A stretch of 16,316 nucleotides of DNA, taken from the NCBI GenBank assembly GCA_041751995.1, contig JBGSHY010000055.1, positions 1 through 16,316 on the forward strand, in the 5' to 3' direction. Each line of letters starts with the position of its first letter. Within the stretch, counting starts at the first letter, position 1. Below are positions 6,618 through 13,709 of the stretch, in pieces. Below the pieces are notes generated by a model. The model had not been told where the DNA came from, ran no database searches, and saw nothing but the letters and a program-made list of their open reading frames with translations. A program made the translations under genes and the position numbers. This stretch comes from JANMEX01 sp041751995 (GTDB taxonomy: Bacteria > Pseudomonadota > Alphaproteobacteria > Rhizobiales > Rhizobiaceae).

Positions 6618-7331
6618 TCAAACCACCGCCGCGCCGAGATATCGGCGAACGGCTTCGGGTACGTCGGGATCATCCAACCTGTCCATCCGGCCTTGCGCGG
6701 CGATCCTGCCATTATCGACAAACACAAATCCGTCGGCGATCCCGCTCCATTCCAAAGGATGATGTGTCACGGCAAGAATGGTGCGTGGGCGCTCCGTCTG
6801 CAAGGTTTGCAGCAACGTCATCATCTCGTTGCGGAGGCTTGGGCCCAGCGAGGCGAATGGTTCGTCCAGAAGCAGGATTGGCCTGTCTTGAAGCAATGTC
6901 CGCGCAAAGGCGGCGCGTTGGCGTTCTCCGCCGGAAAGTTCATGCGGCAGGCGCTTCTCCTTGCCGCCCAATCCAACCCGCGCGATTGCCTCGGCGATCG
7001 CTGTCCGTTCGGTGGCGCTGAACGTCAGCCTTGGCCCGATGCCGAAGCCCACATTGGTCTCGACACTCAAATGGCCAAACAGATTGTGCTCTTGAAACAA
7101 CATCGACACCGGCCGTTTCGAAGGCGGCAAACCGGTGCAATCCTTGCCTCCCAGAAGGATGGTTCCGCCTTCCGCCGGCTCAAACCCGGCGATCAGATTG
7201 AGCAGTGTCGATTTTCCCGATCCGCTCGGTCCGGTGACAATTATCATGTCCCCTTCTGCCACATTGAGGTCAAACACCATGGGCATTTCGGGCCAGTGAA
7301 ACGCGACCGACGTCAATTCAAGCGCGTTCAT
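6618..7331 (-). CDS. thiQ: Thiamine ABC transporter, ATP-binding protein ThiQ
   Basis: A 237-residue ABC ATPase, the energy-coupling subunit of the thiamine/TPP importer ThiBPQ on the inner face of the membrane. Motifs in order: Walker A GPSGSGKST (34-42), Q-loop in LFQEHNLF (about 79-86), signature LSGGERQR, Walker B ILLLDEPF, and the switch histidine in VTHHP. The D-loop reads ASLGP, with Gly where Asp is more usual; I believe this variant also occurs in rhizobial ThiQ. The ATG at 7331 overlaps the end of thiP by 14 bases, so translation is coupled. It is the last gene of the thiBPQ operon, controlled by the TPP riboswitch ahead of thiB. The short ThiQ-like length and the gene order make other ABC substrates unlikely. 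Confidence 0.96.
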   Translation of the reverse strand: MNALELTSVAFHWPEMPMVFDLNVAEGDMIIVTGPSGSGKSTLLNLIAGFEPAEGGTILLGGKDCTGLPPSKRPVSMLFQEHNLFGHLSVETNVGFGIGPRLTFSATERTAIAEAIARVGLGGKEKRLPHELSGGERQRAAFARTLLQDRPILLLDEPFASLGPSLRNEMMTLLQTLQTERPRTILAVTHHPLEWSGIADGFVFVDNGRIAAQGRMDRLDDPDVPEAVRRYLGAAVV

Positions 7332-8931
7332 CGGACCTGCTCCTTGTGCCCAGCAGCGTCAGCGCGCCGGTGAGCAGCGTCAGATAAAGCACCAGTGCAC
7401 CCGCATCGTTGGAGCGGTAACTGCCAAGGTTCTGGTAAATCAGCGAAGGCAGCGTAACGATCCTGTCAGAACCATAAAGTGTCACCACGCCCAGATCCCC
7501 AAATGACAACGCAGCAGCAAATAGGAATGCGCCGGCAAGTGGCGCACGCAAGACCGGCCAGTCAACAATGGTGAACCGCGACCAGCCTTTCAGGCCAAGT
7601 GCAGCACTCAGCCTGTCATCGGTGGCAAAGTGCCGGTTAACAGCCGTGCTCATCATCTGCAGCGCGAACGGTAGCGCCATCAGGGCATTTGCCAGTATGA
7701 TCATCAGCGGCGCCAGCGCAAACGGCCGGCCGGTCATTGCCAGAAGCACAAACCAGCCGACACCCAAGAGCAGCGCCGGTATGCCCAGCAGCGCGGTCGT
7801 CAGCTTCCCGGCGGCATCGGCCCAGTCCTGATGTCCGTTGGAGCCCAACGCATAACGCATCGCGGCGATGGCATAGGCGCCGACCGTTGCAAGAGATGCC
7901 GAGCCGGCTGCTATGGCAAGACTGGTCGTCATTGCCTGCCCGAAAAGGCTTGAACCAATAATACGGTCGTGATCGGCGTTGACCCCTGCCCAGGCAATCG
8001 CCAGCAGCGGCGACAGAACGAACAGCGCAGCTGTGGCAATTGCAACGGCTGAGAGAGCCCTTTCACCCGCCTGGGCCTGATGAAATCGCCGGGCGGAAAC
8101 ACCACCGGTTTGAAACAGGCTCTGCCCTTTTGGGATCACTGCCAGCACAAGGCCCGTCAAAGCCAATTGCGCCAGTGTCAGCAGTGAGGCTTTGGCCGGG
8201 TCAAAATCAAATGACAGCGCCTGCTGGATCGCAACTTGCAAGGTCGTGGTCGAAGGTCCGCCGCCAAGCACCAGTATGATCGTGTATGACCCGGCGCAAA
8301 GCAGAAACACCAATCCACCAGTTCCGGGCAGGCTCTGGCGCATCACCGGCCACAAAATGTGCCTGATGCGGCTGCACGCTCCAAAACCAAGGCTTTCGGC
8401 AAGCTTCCATTGTTCCTGTGGCACTTCCTCGAACGCTTTCAGAAGTAGTCGCACTGTCAACGGCATGTTGAAAAAGACATGGGCAATCAAAATGCCCGTG
8501 AGCCCGTAAATGTCCGGCCGCAGGGAAAGTCCGGCCATCGCCAGTCCGTCTGCGATCAAACCGTTGCGCCCGTAGAGCGTTACCAAGCCGAGCACCACGG
8601 CTATCGCCGGTAACGCCAGCGGAACAGCAAACAGGGCTAACAGGGCGCGCCGTCCGGCAAACCGCGGCAGACTTTCCAGTGCCAGAGCCACCGGCACGGC
8701 AAACGCTGCCGACAAAAGCGTCGACAGCGCCGCCTGTTCCAGCGTGAAAAAAGCAGCCGGGAAAATACCGGCAAAGCCGCTGCCGAACCCCGTCGCCAGC
8801 CCGGAAACCAGCGTCGCGCCAATGGCAGAAGCCACCAGCGCGCCGATGACCGACAAGACGAGAAACCCGACGGCAAGCCGCGTTCCGTCAAGCCGCTTCG
8901 AGCGGATTATTTGCCCAAGGCTTTTTGCCAC
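7318..8931 (-). CDS. thiP: Thiamine ABC transporter, permease ThiP
   Basis: A 537-residue inner-membrane permease, a fusion of two ABC permease halves with roughly twelve hydrophobic segments. Each half carries an EAA loop that contacts ThiQ: EVPQEQWKLAESLGFG (about 169-184) and ATDDRLSAALGLKG (about 436-449). This duplicated architecture is typical of ThiP and of related iron(III) permeases; the flanking thiB, thiQ and TPP riboswitch settle the substrate. The start is a GTG at 8931, overlapping the end of thiB by 25 bases. The next in-frame start would fall inside the first membrane segment, so GTG is well supported. No strong Shine-Dalgarno sequence is present, which is consistent with coupling to thiB translation. 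Confidence 0.95.
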   Translation of the reverse strand: MAKSLGQIIRSKRLDGTRLAVGFLVLSVIGALVASAIGATLVSGLATGFGSGFAGIFPAAFFTLEQAALSTLLSAAFAVPVALALESLPRFAGRRALLALFAVPLALPAIAVVLGLVTLYGRNGLIADGLAMAGLSLRPDIYGLTGILIAHVFFNMPLTVRLLLKAFEEVPQEQWKLAESLGFGACSRIRHILWPVMRQSLPGTGGLVFLLCAGSYTIILVLGGGPSTTTLQVAIQQALSFDFDPAKASLLTLAQLALTGLVLAVIPKGQSLFQTGGVSARRFHQAQAGERALSAVAIATAALFVLSPLLAIAWAGVNADHDRIIGSSLFGQAMTTSLAIAAGSASLATVGAYAIAAMRYALGSNGHQDWADAAGKLTTALLGIPALLLGVGWFVLLAMTGRPFALAPLMIILANALMALPFALQMMSTAVNRHFATDDRLSAALGLKGWSRFTIVDWPVLRAPLAGAFLFAAALSFGDLGVVTLYGSDRIVTLPSLIYQNLGSYRSNDAGALVLYLTLLTGALTLLGTRSRSDERA

Positions 8932-9920
8932 TCGTCAATCCATGCCTTGCGGTTGGCCGACACTTCCGCCGCGCTGTAAAGGAAGGTCTTGGCCGGTTTC
9001 ACCATCTTGTCGAAAACCGGGTTCAGCGGCGTTGAAGTCTTTCCGGCCGGGAACATCCAGTTGTTTTCCGGAATGATATCCTGAAACACCGGCGAGACCA
9101 TGAAGGCGAGGAACTTGTCGGACAGCGGATTGTCCTTTCCCTTCACCGTCTTTGCCGCGACTTCGATCTGCAGATAATGCCCTTCCTTAAACGCGGCCGC
9201 CTGATAGCGCTCCGAATTTTCCGCAATCATGTGGTAGGCAGGTGATGTGGTGTAAGACAGCACCATTTCCGCCTCGCCCTTGGTGAACAGGCTGTAGGCT
9301 TCGCTCCAGCCAGGCGTTACCGTCAAAACCTTCGGCGCAAGTTTGGTCCACGCATCGGCGGCCTTGTCGCCATAGATGGACTTCACCCAGAGCACCAGGC
9401 CAAGCCCCGGCGTCGAGGTGCGCGGGTCTTCGATGACGATCTTCTGGTCCGGGTTTGCCGCAATCAATTCGGCAAAGCTCTTCGGCGGGTTTTTCACCTT
9501 GTCGCTGTCATAAACCACCGCGAAATGGGCAAAGTCATACGGCACGAAAATGTCGTCCATGAATCCGCCCGGCACGGCAAGCCCCGACAGGTCCATTCCG
9601 TGCGGCGCAAACAAGCCCGTGGCCTTGGCGTCTTCGGTGAGGTTGGTATCGAGGCCCAGAACGATATCGGCCTTTGTGTCGGCCTGTTCCAGCTTCAACC
9701 GGTTGAGAAGCGCCACACCGTCCGTCACGCCAACGAATTCCAGCGTGCAGGCGCAGTCCCTTTCGAAAGCGGCCTTTACCTTGGGGCCGGGACCCCATTC
9801 GGATGTGAAGCTTTCATAAGTGTAAACCGTCAGCGTTTCGGCGTTTGCAAATGAAGCAAAGGCTGAGAATAATGCCGTGACGGACAACAATAGTTTTGAT
9901 CGCCGGATGTTTGATCGCAT
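8907..9920 (-). CDS. thiB: Thiamine/TPP periplasmic binding protein ThiB
   Basis: A 337-residue periplasmic substrate-binding protein that captures thiamine, TMP or TPP and delivers it to ThiPQ. The signal peptide is clear: RRSK, a hydrophobic core LLLSVTALFSAF, and a cleavage site after FANA (residue 27) before ETLTVYTYESF, the usual ThiB mature start. Further typical stretches are VGVTDGVALLNRLKLEQADTKADIVLGLD and IVIEDPRTSTPGLG. The ATG at 9920 is fixed by a near-perfect Shine-Dalgarno sequence GGAGGTG six bases upstream and by the signal peptide; starting further upstream would run into the leader RNA. Translation is likely governed by the riboswitch, whose 3' leader can base-pair with this same Shine-Dalgarno sequence. 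First gene of thiBPQ. Confidence 0.97.
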   Translation of the reverse strand: MRSNIRRSKLLLSVTALFSAFASFANAETLTVYTYESFTSEWGPGPKVKAAFERDCACTLEFVGVTDGVALLNRLKLEQADTKADIVLGLDTNLTEDAKATGLFAPHGMDLSGLAVPGGFMDDIFVPYDFAHFAVVYDSDKVKNPPKSFAELIAANPDQKIVIEDPRTSTPGLGLVLWVKSIYGDKAADAWTKLAPKVLTVTPGWSEAYSLFTKGEAEMVLSYTTSPAYHMIAENSERYQAAAFKEGHYLQIEVAAKTVKGKDNPLSDKFLAFMVSPVFQDIIPENNWMFPAGKTSTPLNPVFDKMVKPAKTFLYSAAEVSANRKAWIDEWQKALGK

Positions 9921-9921
9921 T

Positions 9922-9959
9922 GGCACCTCCTGTTGTTCCGGGTGAAGGGGACAGGTGCC
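9922..9959 (-). promoter_or_regulatory. thiB Shine-Dalgarno sequestering hairpin (riboswitch expression platform)
   Basis: On the minus strand GGCACCT (9959-9953) is an exact 7-base complement of AGGTGCC (9928-9922), which is part of the thiB ribosome binding site GGAGGTG. Pairing would hide the site while TPP is bound. No U-tract follows, so control is probably translational. The helix is read directly; the switching is inferred. Confidence 0.72.
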
Positions 9960-9975
9960 GGGGATCGCCACTTGC

Positions 9976-10079
9976 CTCTAATCCCTCCGCCGGTATGAGC
10001 CGGATCAGGTTCAGCGGGTTGGCCTTTGTTGGCCTCTCAGCGATGACGGTCTTTTCAACCGCATGGCACCCCGTTAGAG
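9976..10079 (-). ncRNA. TPP riboswitch (thi-box aptamer)
   Basis: Read on the minus strand, the RNA has every conserved block of the TPP aptamer. Helix P1 is CTCTAA (10079-10074) with TTAGAG (9981-9976). Then come GGGGTGC, the P3 stem CGGT/ACCG, the core GCTGAGA, the P2 return strand ACCC, GAACCTGATCCGG, the P5 hairpin CCGG-CTCATA-CCGG and the closing GGAGGGA. An extra small GGCC-AACAAA-GGCC hairpin sits after GCTGAGA. It precedes thiB by 55 bases and should shut off import when TPP is plentiful. Confidence 0.97.
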
Positions 10080-10088
10080 CAGGACCAG

Positions 10089-10116
10089 AATTAATGTCCA
10101 AATGCGTGGAAAGCAA
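10089..10116 (-). promoter_or_regulatory. Candidate promoter for the thiBPQ operon
   Basis: On the minus strand TTGCTT (10116-10111), a 16-base spacer and TTAATT (10094-10089) would place transcription start near 10082, just ahead of riboswitch helix P1 at 10079. Matches to consensus are modest; the position is the strongest argument. It overlaps the thiN start codon on the other strand. Confidence 0.38.
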
Positions 10117-10768
10117 GCAGATGATTCCGGGAAAGAAATGCGTAATCCTGCTCGGCGGCGACATTGTCCCGACACCACGCCTGCTCAGCCAGTGTCAGGA
10201 CGCCATGGTACTGGCGGCAGATTCGGGTGTGCGTCATGCGCCGATGCTGGGTCTTGCGGTGGATATTTGGCTCGGCGACTTCGATTCCACAACGCCTTCA
10301 CTTGCCCTCAAGTTTGAGGGATTGTCGCGCAAGACCTTTCCGAGTGACAAGGATAAAACCGATGGCGAGTTGGCCATTGAGGAAGCGATCAGCCGCGGCT
10401 GCACCAGTTTCGTCATGGTGGGCGCATTCGGCGGACCGCGCACCGATCATGCCCTGCTGCATGGATTTCAAGCGGTGGAATTGCGCAAGCGCGGATATGC
10501 CGTCGTTTTGTCCAGCGGCATCGAGGAAGCATGGCCGGTCCTGCCCGGCAAGGAGCGCTTCGACATTGATGCTGGCCGCATATTCAGCCTGATCGGCTTC
10601 GGGGCGCTCGAAAGTGTCACCATCACTGGTGCGAAATGGCCACTTGATGATCGTTTTGTTGCGGCCGGTTCGTCGTTGACCATGTCAAACGTTGCAACCG
10701 GCCCCGTCACGGTAACAATCGGCAACGGGCAAGGCTTGTTCATCACCGGTTCACATGCCAGCGAATAG
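10094..10768 (+). CDS. thiN: Thiamine diphosphokinase
   Basis: A 225-residue cytoplasmic enzyme that transfers pyrophosphate from ATP to thiamine, making TPP. The catalytic domain shows VILLGGDIVPTP near the N-terminus, AADSGVRHAPMLG, the metal/ATP motif LGDFDS, and the signature FPSDKDKTDGELAIEEA with the DKDKTD acidic-basic core. GAFGGPRTDHALLH follows, and a C-terminal beta-rich thiamine-binding domain (FSLIGFGALESVTITGAKWPLDD). The ATG at 10094 has AGGA nine bases upstream and gives a normal family length; the open frame extends upstream only through the riboswitch DNA of the opposite strand. It is divergent from thiBPQ, so import and activation of thiamine are encoded back to back. Its own promoter must lie within or near the riboswitch DNA; TTGCCT (9972-9977), 16 bases, TATGAG (9994-9999) is a weak candidate. 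Confidence 0.94.
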   Translation: MSKCVESKQMIPGKKCVILLGGDIVPTPRLLSQCQDAMVLAADSGVRHAPMLGLAVDIWLGDFDSTTPSLALKFEGLSRKTFPSDKDKTDGELAIEEAISRGCTSFVMVGAFGGPRTDHALLHGFQAVELRKRGYAVVLSSGIEEAWPVLPGKERFDIDAGRIFSLIGFGALESVTITGAKWPLDDRFVAAGSSLTMSNVATGPVTVTIGNGQGLFITGSHASE

Positions 10769-10782
10769 GTGACGTTTAAAGG

Positions 10783-10807
10783 GGAACTTTTTTTGGACAA
10801 TCCCGTT
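10783..10807 (+). promoter_or_regulatory. EcfG-type general stress promoter
   Basis: GGAAC (10783-10787), a 16-base spacer containing a T-run, then CGTT (10804-10807) is an exact match to the GGAAC-N16/17-CGTT consensus of the alphaproteobacterial general stress sigma factor EcfG (RpoE2 in Sinorhizobium). The transcript would start near 10814, about 42 bases ahead of the lipoprotein start codon. It lies 14 bases after the thiN stop. Confidence 0.75.
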
Positions 10808-10855
10808 TAACATGATAGAAATCGCCATGGGGCGTGGAAATAAAGGAGACATCGA

Positions 10856-11119
10856 ATGAAGAATTTCTTGGCCATTGTTATGGCTTTGTCACTCTCGACA
10901 GCCATTGTTGGCTGCACAACCACTGAACAGGGCGCAACTGCTGGCGCTGTTGGCGGCGCTTTGGTCGGTCAGGCCATCGGCGGCAACACCAAGTCCACGC
11001 TGATCGGCGCGGGCGTCGGCGCCGTTGCTGGTGCTCTCATCGGTGAATCGATGAAGCGCAAGGGCTATTGCCTTTACCGGAAGCCAAGCGGCGTGACCTA
11101 CGAGGCTCCGTGCCCGTGA
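10856..11119 (+). CDS. Small glycine-zipper lipoprotein
   Basis: An 87-residue predicted lipoprotein of unknown function. Residues 1-20 form a signal peptide with lipobox AIVGC (Cys20). Residues 26-63 form two glycine-zipper runs (GATAGAVGGALVGQAIGG and LIGAGVGAVAGALIG) separated by NTKST, suggesting a membrane-inserting hairpin or oligomer of the 17 kDa antigen/OmpA-associated glycine zipper type. The C-terminal segment YCLYRKPSGVTYEAPCP holds Cys72 and Cys86, which could form a disulfide in the periplasm. The ATG at 10856 has a strong AAGGAG seven bases upstream. The gene has an EcfG-type promoter in front and a hairpin terminator behind, so it is a one-gene transcript and probably part of the general stress response of the envelope. 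Family placement is good; the actual role is unknown. Confidence 0.9.
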   Translation: MKNFLAIVMALSLSTAIVGCTTTEQGATAGAVGGALVGQAIGGNTKSTLIGAGVGAVAGALIGESMKRKGYCLYRKPSGVTYEAPCP

Positions 11120-11170
11120 TCCGCACTTGACGGAACAGAAGGCTTGACGCCATCCGTCTGAACAGCCATC

Positions 11171-11216
11171 AGGACGCTCCTCAACCGGGCTTTGCCCAAT
11201 GCCGAGCGTCCTTTTT
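11171..11216 (+). terminator. Intrinsic terminator after the lipoprotein gene
   Basis: AGGACGCTC (11171-11179) pairs perfectly with GAGCGTCCT (11204-11212). The 24-base loop holds a second small hairpin GGGC-TTT-GCCC (11187-11197). The T-run is TTTTT at 11212-11216, and the uup start codon follows only four bases later. It may act as a terminator for the lipoprotein transcript or as an attenuator within the uup leader. Confidence 0.85.
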
Positions 11217-11220
11217 CATT

Positions 11221-13038
11221 ATGGCACCGCCACTTCTCAAACTTGATCGCATTTTCCTGACCTTCGGCGGCAAACCGCTGCTGGACGGCGCTGACCTTGT
11301 CGTCTCGCCTGAAGATCGCATTGCGCTTGTCGGCCGCAATGGTTCAGGCAAATCCACCTTGCTCAAGATCGCCGCCGGTCTGGTTGAGCCTATGGACGGC
11401 GAGATTTTCAAACACCCGTCCGCGACCATCCGTTATTTGCCACAAGCACCTGATTTCGGTTCGGCCAAAACTGTGCGGGAGTATGCACTGGCGGGCCTTG
11501 GACCATCGGACGATCCGCACCGGGTGACCTATCTTCTCGAGCATCTTGAACTCACCGGCGATGAAGAGCCGTCGACGCTCTCCGGCGGTGAAGCCAGGCG
11601 TGCGGCATTGGTGCGCGCCATGGCGCCCGAGCCGGACATCCTTTTGCTTGATGAACCGACCAACCATCTTGACCTGACCACGATCGAGTGGCTCGAGGGC
11701 GAGCTTGCAGGTTCCCGTTCGGCCTTGATCCTGATTTCACATGACCGCCGCTTTCTGGAAAAAGTCACGCGCAACACCGTCTGGCTCGACCGCGGCCAGA
11801 CACGTCGCCTTGACAAGGGTTTTGCGCATTTTGAAGAATGGCGCGATGTGCTGTTGGAGGAAGAAGAGCGCGAGCACCACAAGCTCGGCCGCCAGATCGA
11901 GCGCGAAGAACATTGGGTGCGTTATGGTGTTACCGCGCGGCGCAAGCGCAACATGCGCCGCATGGGCGAGCTGGCCGACCTTCGCTCGGACTACCGCAAC
12001 CGGGAAAAGGTCGAGGGCGCCGTCAAGCTTCAGGCTTCAGACGTGCGCGAATCCGGCAAACTGGTGCTGGAAGCCAAAGGCCTCAACAAGGCATTCGGTG
12101 ACCGCACTCTCGTCTCCAATTTCTCAATCCGCATCCAGCGCGGCGACCGCATCGGCATTGTCGGACCGAACGGCATCGGCAAGACCACGTTGCTGAAAAT
12201 GCTCACGGGCGAGCTTGTTCCGGATTCAGGAACCTTGCGCCTCGGCGTCAATCTCGACATCGCCACGCTCGACCAGAAGCGCGACGCGGCGGATCCCGAA
12301 GAGACGTTGATGCACTATCTGACTGATGGTCGCGGCGAGAGCCTGATCGTCAACGGCGAATTGAAGCATGTCGTCTCCTACATGAAGGATTTCCTGTTCA
12401 AGCCGGAGCAGGCCCGCACGCCGGTCAAGGAATTGTCCGGCGGCGAAAAGGCCAGGCTGATCCTCGCCCGCGTCTTGTCCCGCCCTGCCAATTTGCTCAT
12501 CCTCGACGAGCCGACCAACGATCTCGATATGGAAACGCTTGACCTGTTGCAGGAACTGGTCGCCGGATTTCCAGGGACTGTCATCCTCATCAGCCATGAC
12601 CGTGACTTCCTTGACCGCACCGTGACCTCGACCATCGCGCCGGAAGGCAATGGCAAGTGGACGGTCTATGCCGGTGGCTATTCCGACATGCTGGCCCAGC
12701 GCAAGGCGGCGCTTGCGGAGACGAAAGCTGCAGCCAAAGATGCTGCGCCCAAATCCGCGCCGAAACCGGGTGAGGGCGCTTCTGCCGCCAAGATGAATAC
12801 GCGTCTGTCCTATAATCAGAAATTCGCGCTCGAAACACTTCCCGGCAAAATCGAGGACGCCACCAAAAAGGCCGCGCTTCTTGAGGCCAAGTTGTCAGAC
12901 AGCACACTGTTCACCAAAGACCCGGCGGCCTTCAACAAGATCGTTGCCGACCTTGATGTGCTGCGCGAACGCGTCGCCAAGATGGAGGACGAGTGGCTGG
13001 AACTGGAAATGTTGAAGTCGGAGATCGAGGGAGCGTAA
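11221..13038 (+). CDS. uup: ABC-F family ATPase, Uup type
   Basis: A 605-residue soluble protein with two ABC domains and no membrane segment. First domain: Walker A GRNGSGKST (38-46), signature LSGGEARR (120-127), Walker B LLLDEPTNHLD (141-151). A charged linker (about 200-280) corresponds to the P-site tRNA interaction motif of ABC-F proteins. Second domain: Walker A GPNGIGKTT (315-323), signature LSGGEK (405-410), Walker B LILDEPTNDLDMETL (426-440). The C-terminus (about 520-605) is a charged coiled coil starting LSYNQKFALETLPGKIE. The DLDMETL form and the C-terminal coiled coil point to Uup rather than EttA. Such proteins act on ribosomes, and Uup also affects DNA replication intermediates. 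The ATG at 11221 fits the conserved MAPPLLKLDRI start but has no clear Shine-Dalgarno sequence and directly abuts a terminator. It converges on zapA with 16 bases between. Confidence 0.94.
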   Translation: MAPPLLKLDRIFLTFGGKPLLDGADLVVSPEDRIALVGRNGSGKSTLLKIAAGLVEPMDGEIFKHPSATIRYLPQAPDFGSAKTVREYALAGLGPSDDPHRVTYLLEHLELTGDEEPSTLSGGEARRAALVRAMAPEPDILLLDEPTNHLDLTTIEWLEGELAGSRSALILISHDRRFLEKVTRNTVWLDRGQTRRLDKGFAHFEEWRDVLLEEEEREHHKLGRQIEREEHWVRYGVTARRKRNMRRMGELADLRSDYRNREKVEGAVKLQASDVRESGKLVLEAKGLNKAFGDRTLVSNFSIRIQRGDRIGIVGPNGIGKTTLLKMLTGELVPDSGTLRLGVNLDIATLDQKRDAADPEETLMHYLTDGRGESLIVNGELKHVVSYMKDFLFKPEQARTPVKELSGGEKARLILARVLSRPANLLILDEPTNDLDMETLDLLQELVAGFPGTVILISHDRDFLDRTVTSTIAPEGNGKWTVYAGGYSDMLAQRKAALAETKAAAKDAAPKSAPKPGEGASAAKMNTRLSYNQKFALETLPGKIEDATKKAALLEAKLSDSTLFTKDPAAFNKIVADLDVLRERVAKMEDEWLELEMLKSEIEGA

Positions 13039-13054
13039 AGAGCTTGGCGTTGGT

Positions 13055-13426
13055 CTAATGCGCCGTCGGCTTCGCTGCCAGCTTTGCGCCAATGCTTTCA
13101 AGCCTCGCCGCCATTTCCGACAGGGCCCCGGTCAGCGCCGAGTCGTTCTTGTCAGCCTTGGATAGCGCTTCGTCGCGGGTCTTGCGCAGGGTTTCGAGTT
13201 CGCTTTCGATGCCCTTGACGCGCTTTTGCAGTTCGACCAGCTCGTCCATCACCATGATGCCGGCCATGACGGTCAGCCGGTTGTCGCCGATCTCGCCAAA
13301 ACCCTCTTTCAAATGGCCGACATATTTGTCGAAGCGCATCGCGAGGTTTTCCAGATGCGCTTCCTGGCCTTCATCGCATGCCATACGGTAGGTTTTGCCG
13401 TCGATGGTGACGTTGACCTGAGCCAT
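13055..13426 (-). CDS. zapA: Cell division protein ZapA
   Basis: A 123-residue protein of the ZapA family, which binds FtsZ in the cytoplasm and promotes bundling of the Z ring. The N-terminal domain shows MAQVNVTIDGKTYRMACDEGQE, followed by HLENLAMRFDKYVGHLK and RLTVMAGIMVMDELVELQKR, the usual ZapA order. The C-terminal part (about 60-115) is a coiled coil that mediates dimerisation and tetramerisation. The ATG at 13426 has AGGA eight bases upstream; that site overlaps the stop codon of the DUF4164 gene, so the two are translationally coupled. The gene ends 16 bases from the convergent uup. In many relatives 6S RNA and ygfA follow zapA; neither is found here. Confidence 0.93.
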   Translation of the reverse strand: MAQVNVTIDGKTYRMACDEGQEAHLENLAMRFDKYVGHLKEGFGEIGDNRLTVMAGIMVMDELVELQKRVKGIESELETLRKTRDEALSKADKNDSALTGALSEMAARLESIGAKLAAKPTAH

Positions 13427-13436
13427 TTGAGATTTC

Positions 13437-13709
13437 CTATCTGTCGAGCACGGCGCGTATGGTTTCCATGGCGGTCACAAGGCGGCGCGAGACTTCCTTG
13501 TTGGCCGATGTCAGCCGCTCACCGCGCGCTTCGGAATTGTCGAGCTCCTGCGCGAGGCGCGAACGGTCGGCATTGAGGCGCTGTACCTCTTCTTCGGCCT
13601 CGGCATAATTCACGTCCTGCTCGGCCTTGGAGGCGACAGCCTCCTCCATCGCGGCAATCGCGCGGTTCATCCGGTCAAGAACCTGTTTGAGCGTGGGTTG
13701 TCCCGTCAT
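13437..13709 (-). CDS. Small coiled-coil protein, DUF4164 family
   Basis: A 90-residue acidic coiled-coil protein, MTGQPTLKQVLDRMNRAIAAME..., running as one long helix with heptad-like spacing of Leu, Ala and Val to its end at VLDR. Length and position directly upstream of zapA match the DUF4164 family of alphaproteobacteria. Function is unknown; linkage to zapA suggests a role around the divisome, perhaps analogous to the coiled-coil partner ZapB, which is inference only. The start at 13709 was chosen because the sequence upstream in the same frame is unlike the family and overlaps promoter signals. A purine-rich GAGAGGGGAAAG lies about 10-20 bases ahead. It is separated from zapA by 10 bases and from tkt by a 285-base divergent region. 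Confidence 0.83.
   Translation of the reverse strand: MTGQPTLKQVLDRMNRAIAAMEEAVASKAEQDVNYAEAEEEVQRLNADRSRLAQELDNSEARGERLTSANKEVSRRLVTAMETIRAVLDR

Noticed and set aside
6403..6621. Long N-terminal extension of the M48 protease to ATG 6621
   Set aside because: It would bury the lipoprotein signal peptide, overlaps the thiQ end and a promoter candidate, and reads like non-coding sequence.
10466..10800. Open frames antisense to thiN and to most other genes (for example those opposite tkt and uup)
   Set aside because: They mirror the codon structure of clear genes on the other strand and have no family resemblance.
11129..11153. GGAAC followed by CGTC near 11150 as a second EcfG promoter
   Set aside because: Spacing is 18 bases and the -10 lacks the TT, so it does not fit GGAAC-N16/17-CGTT.
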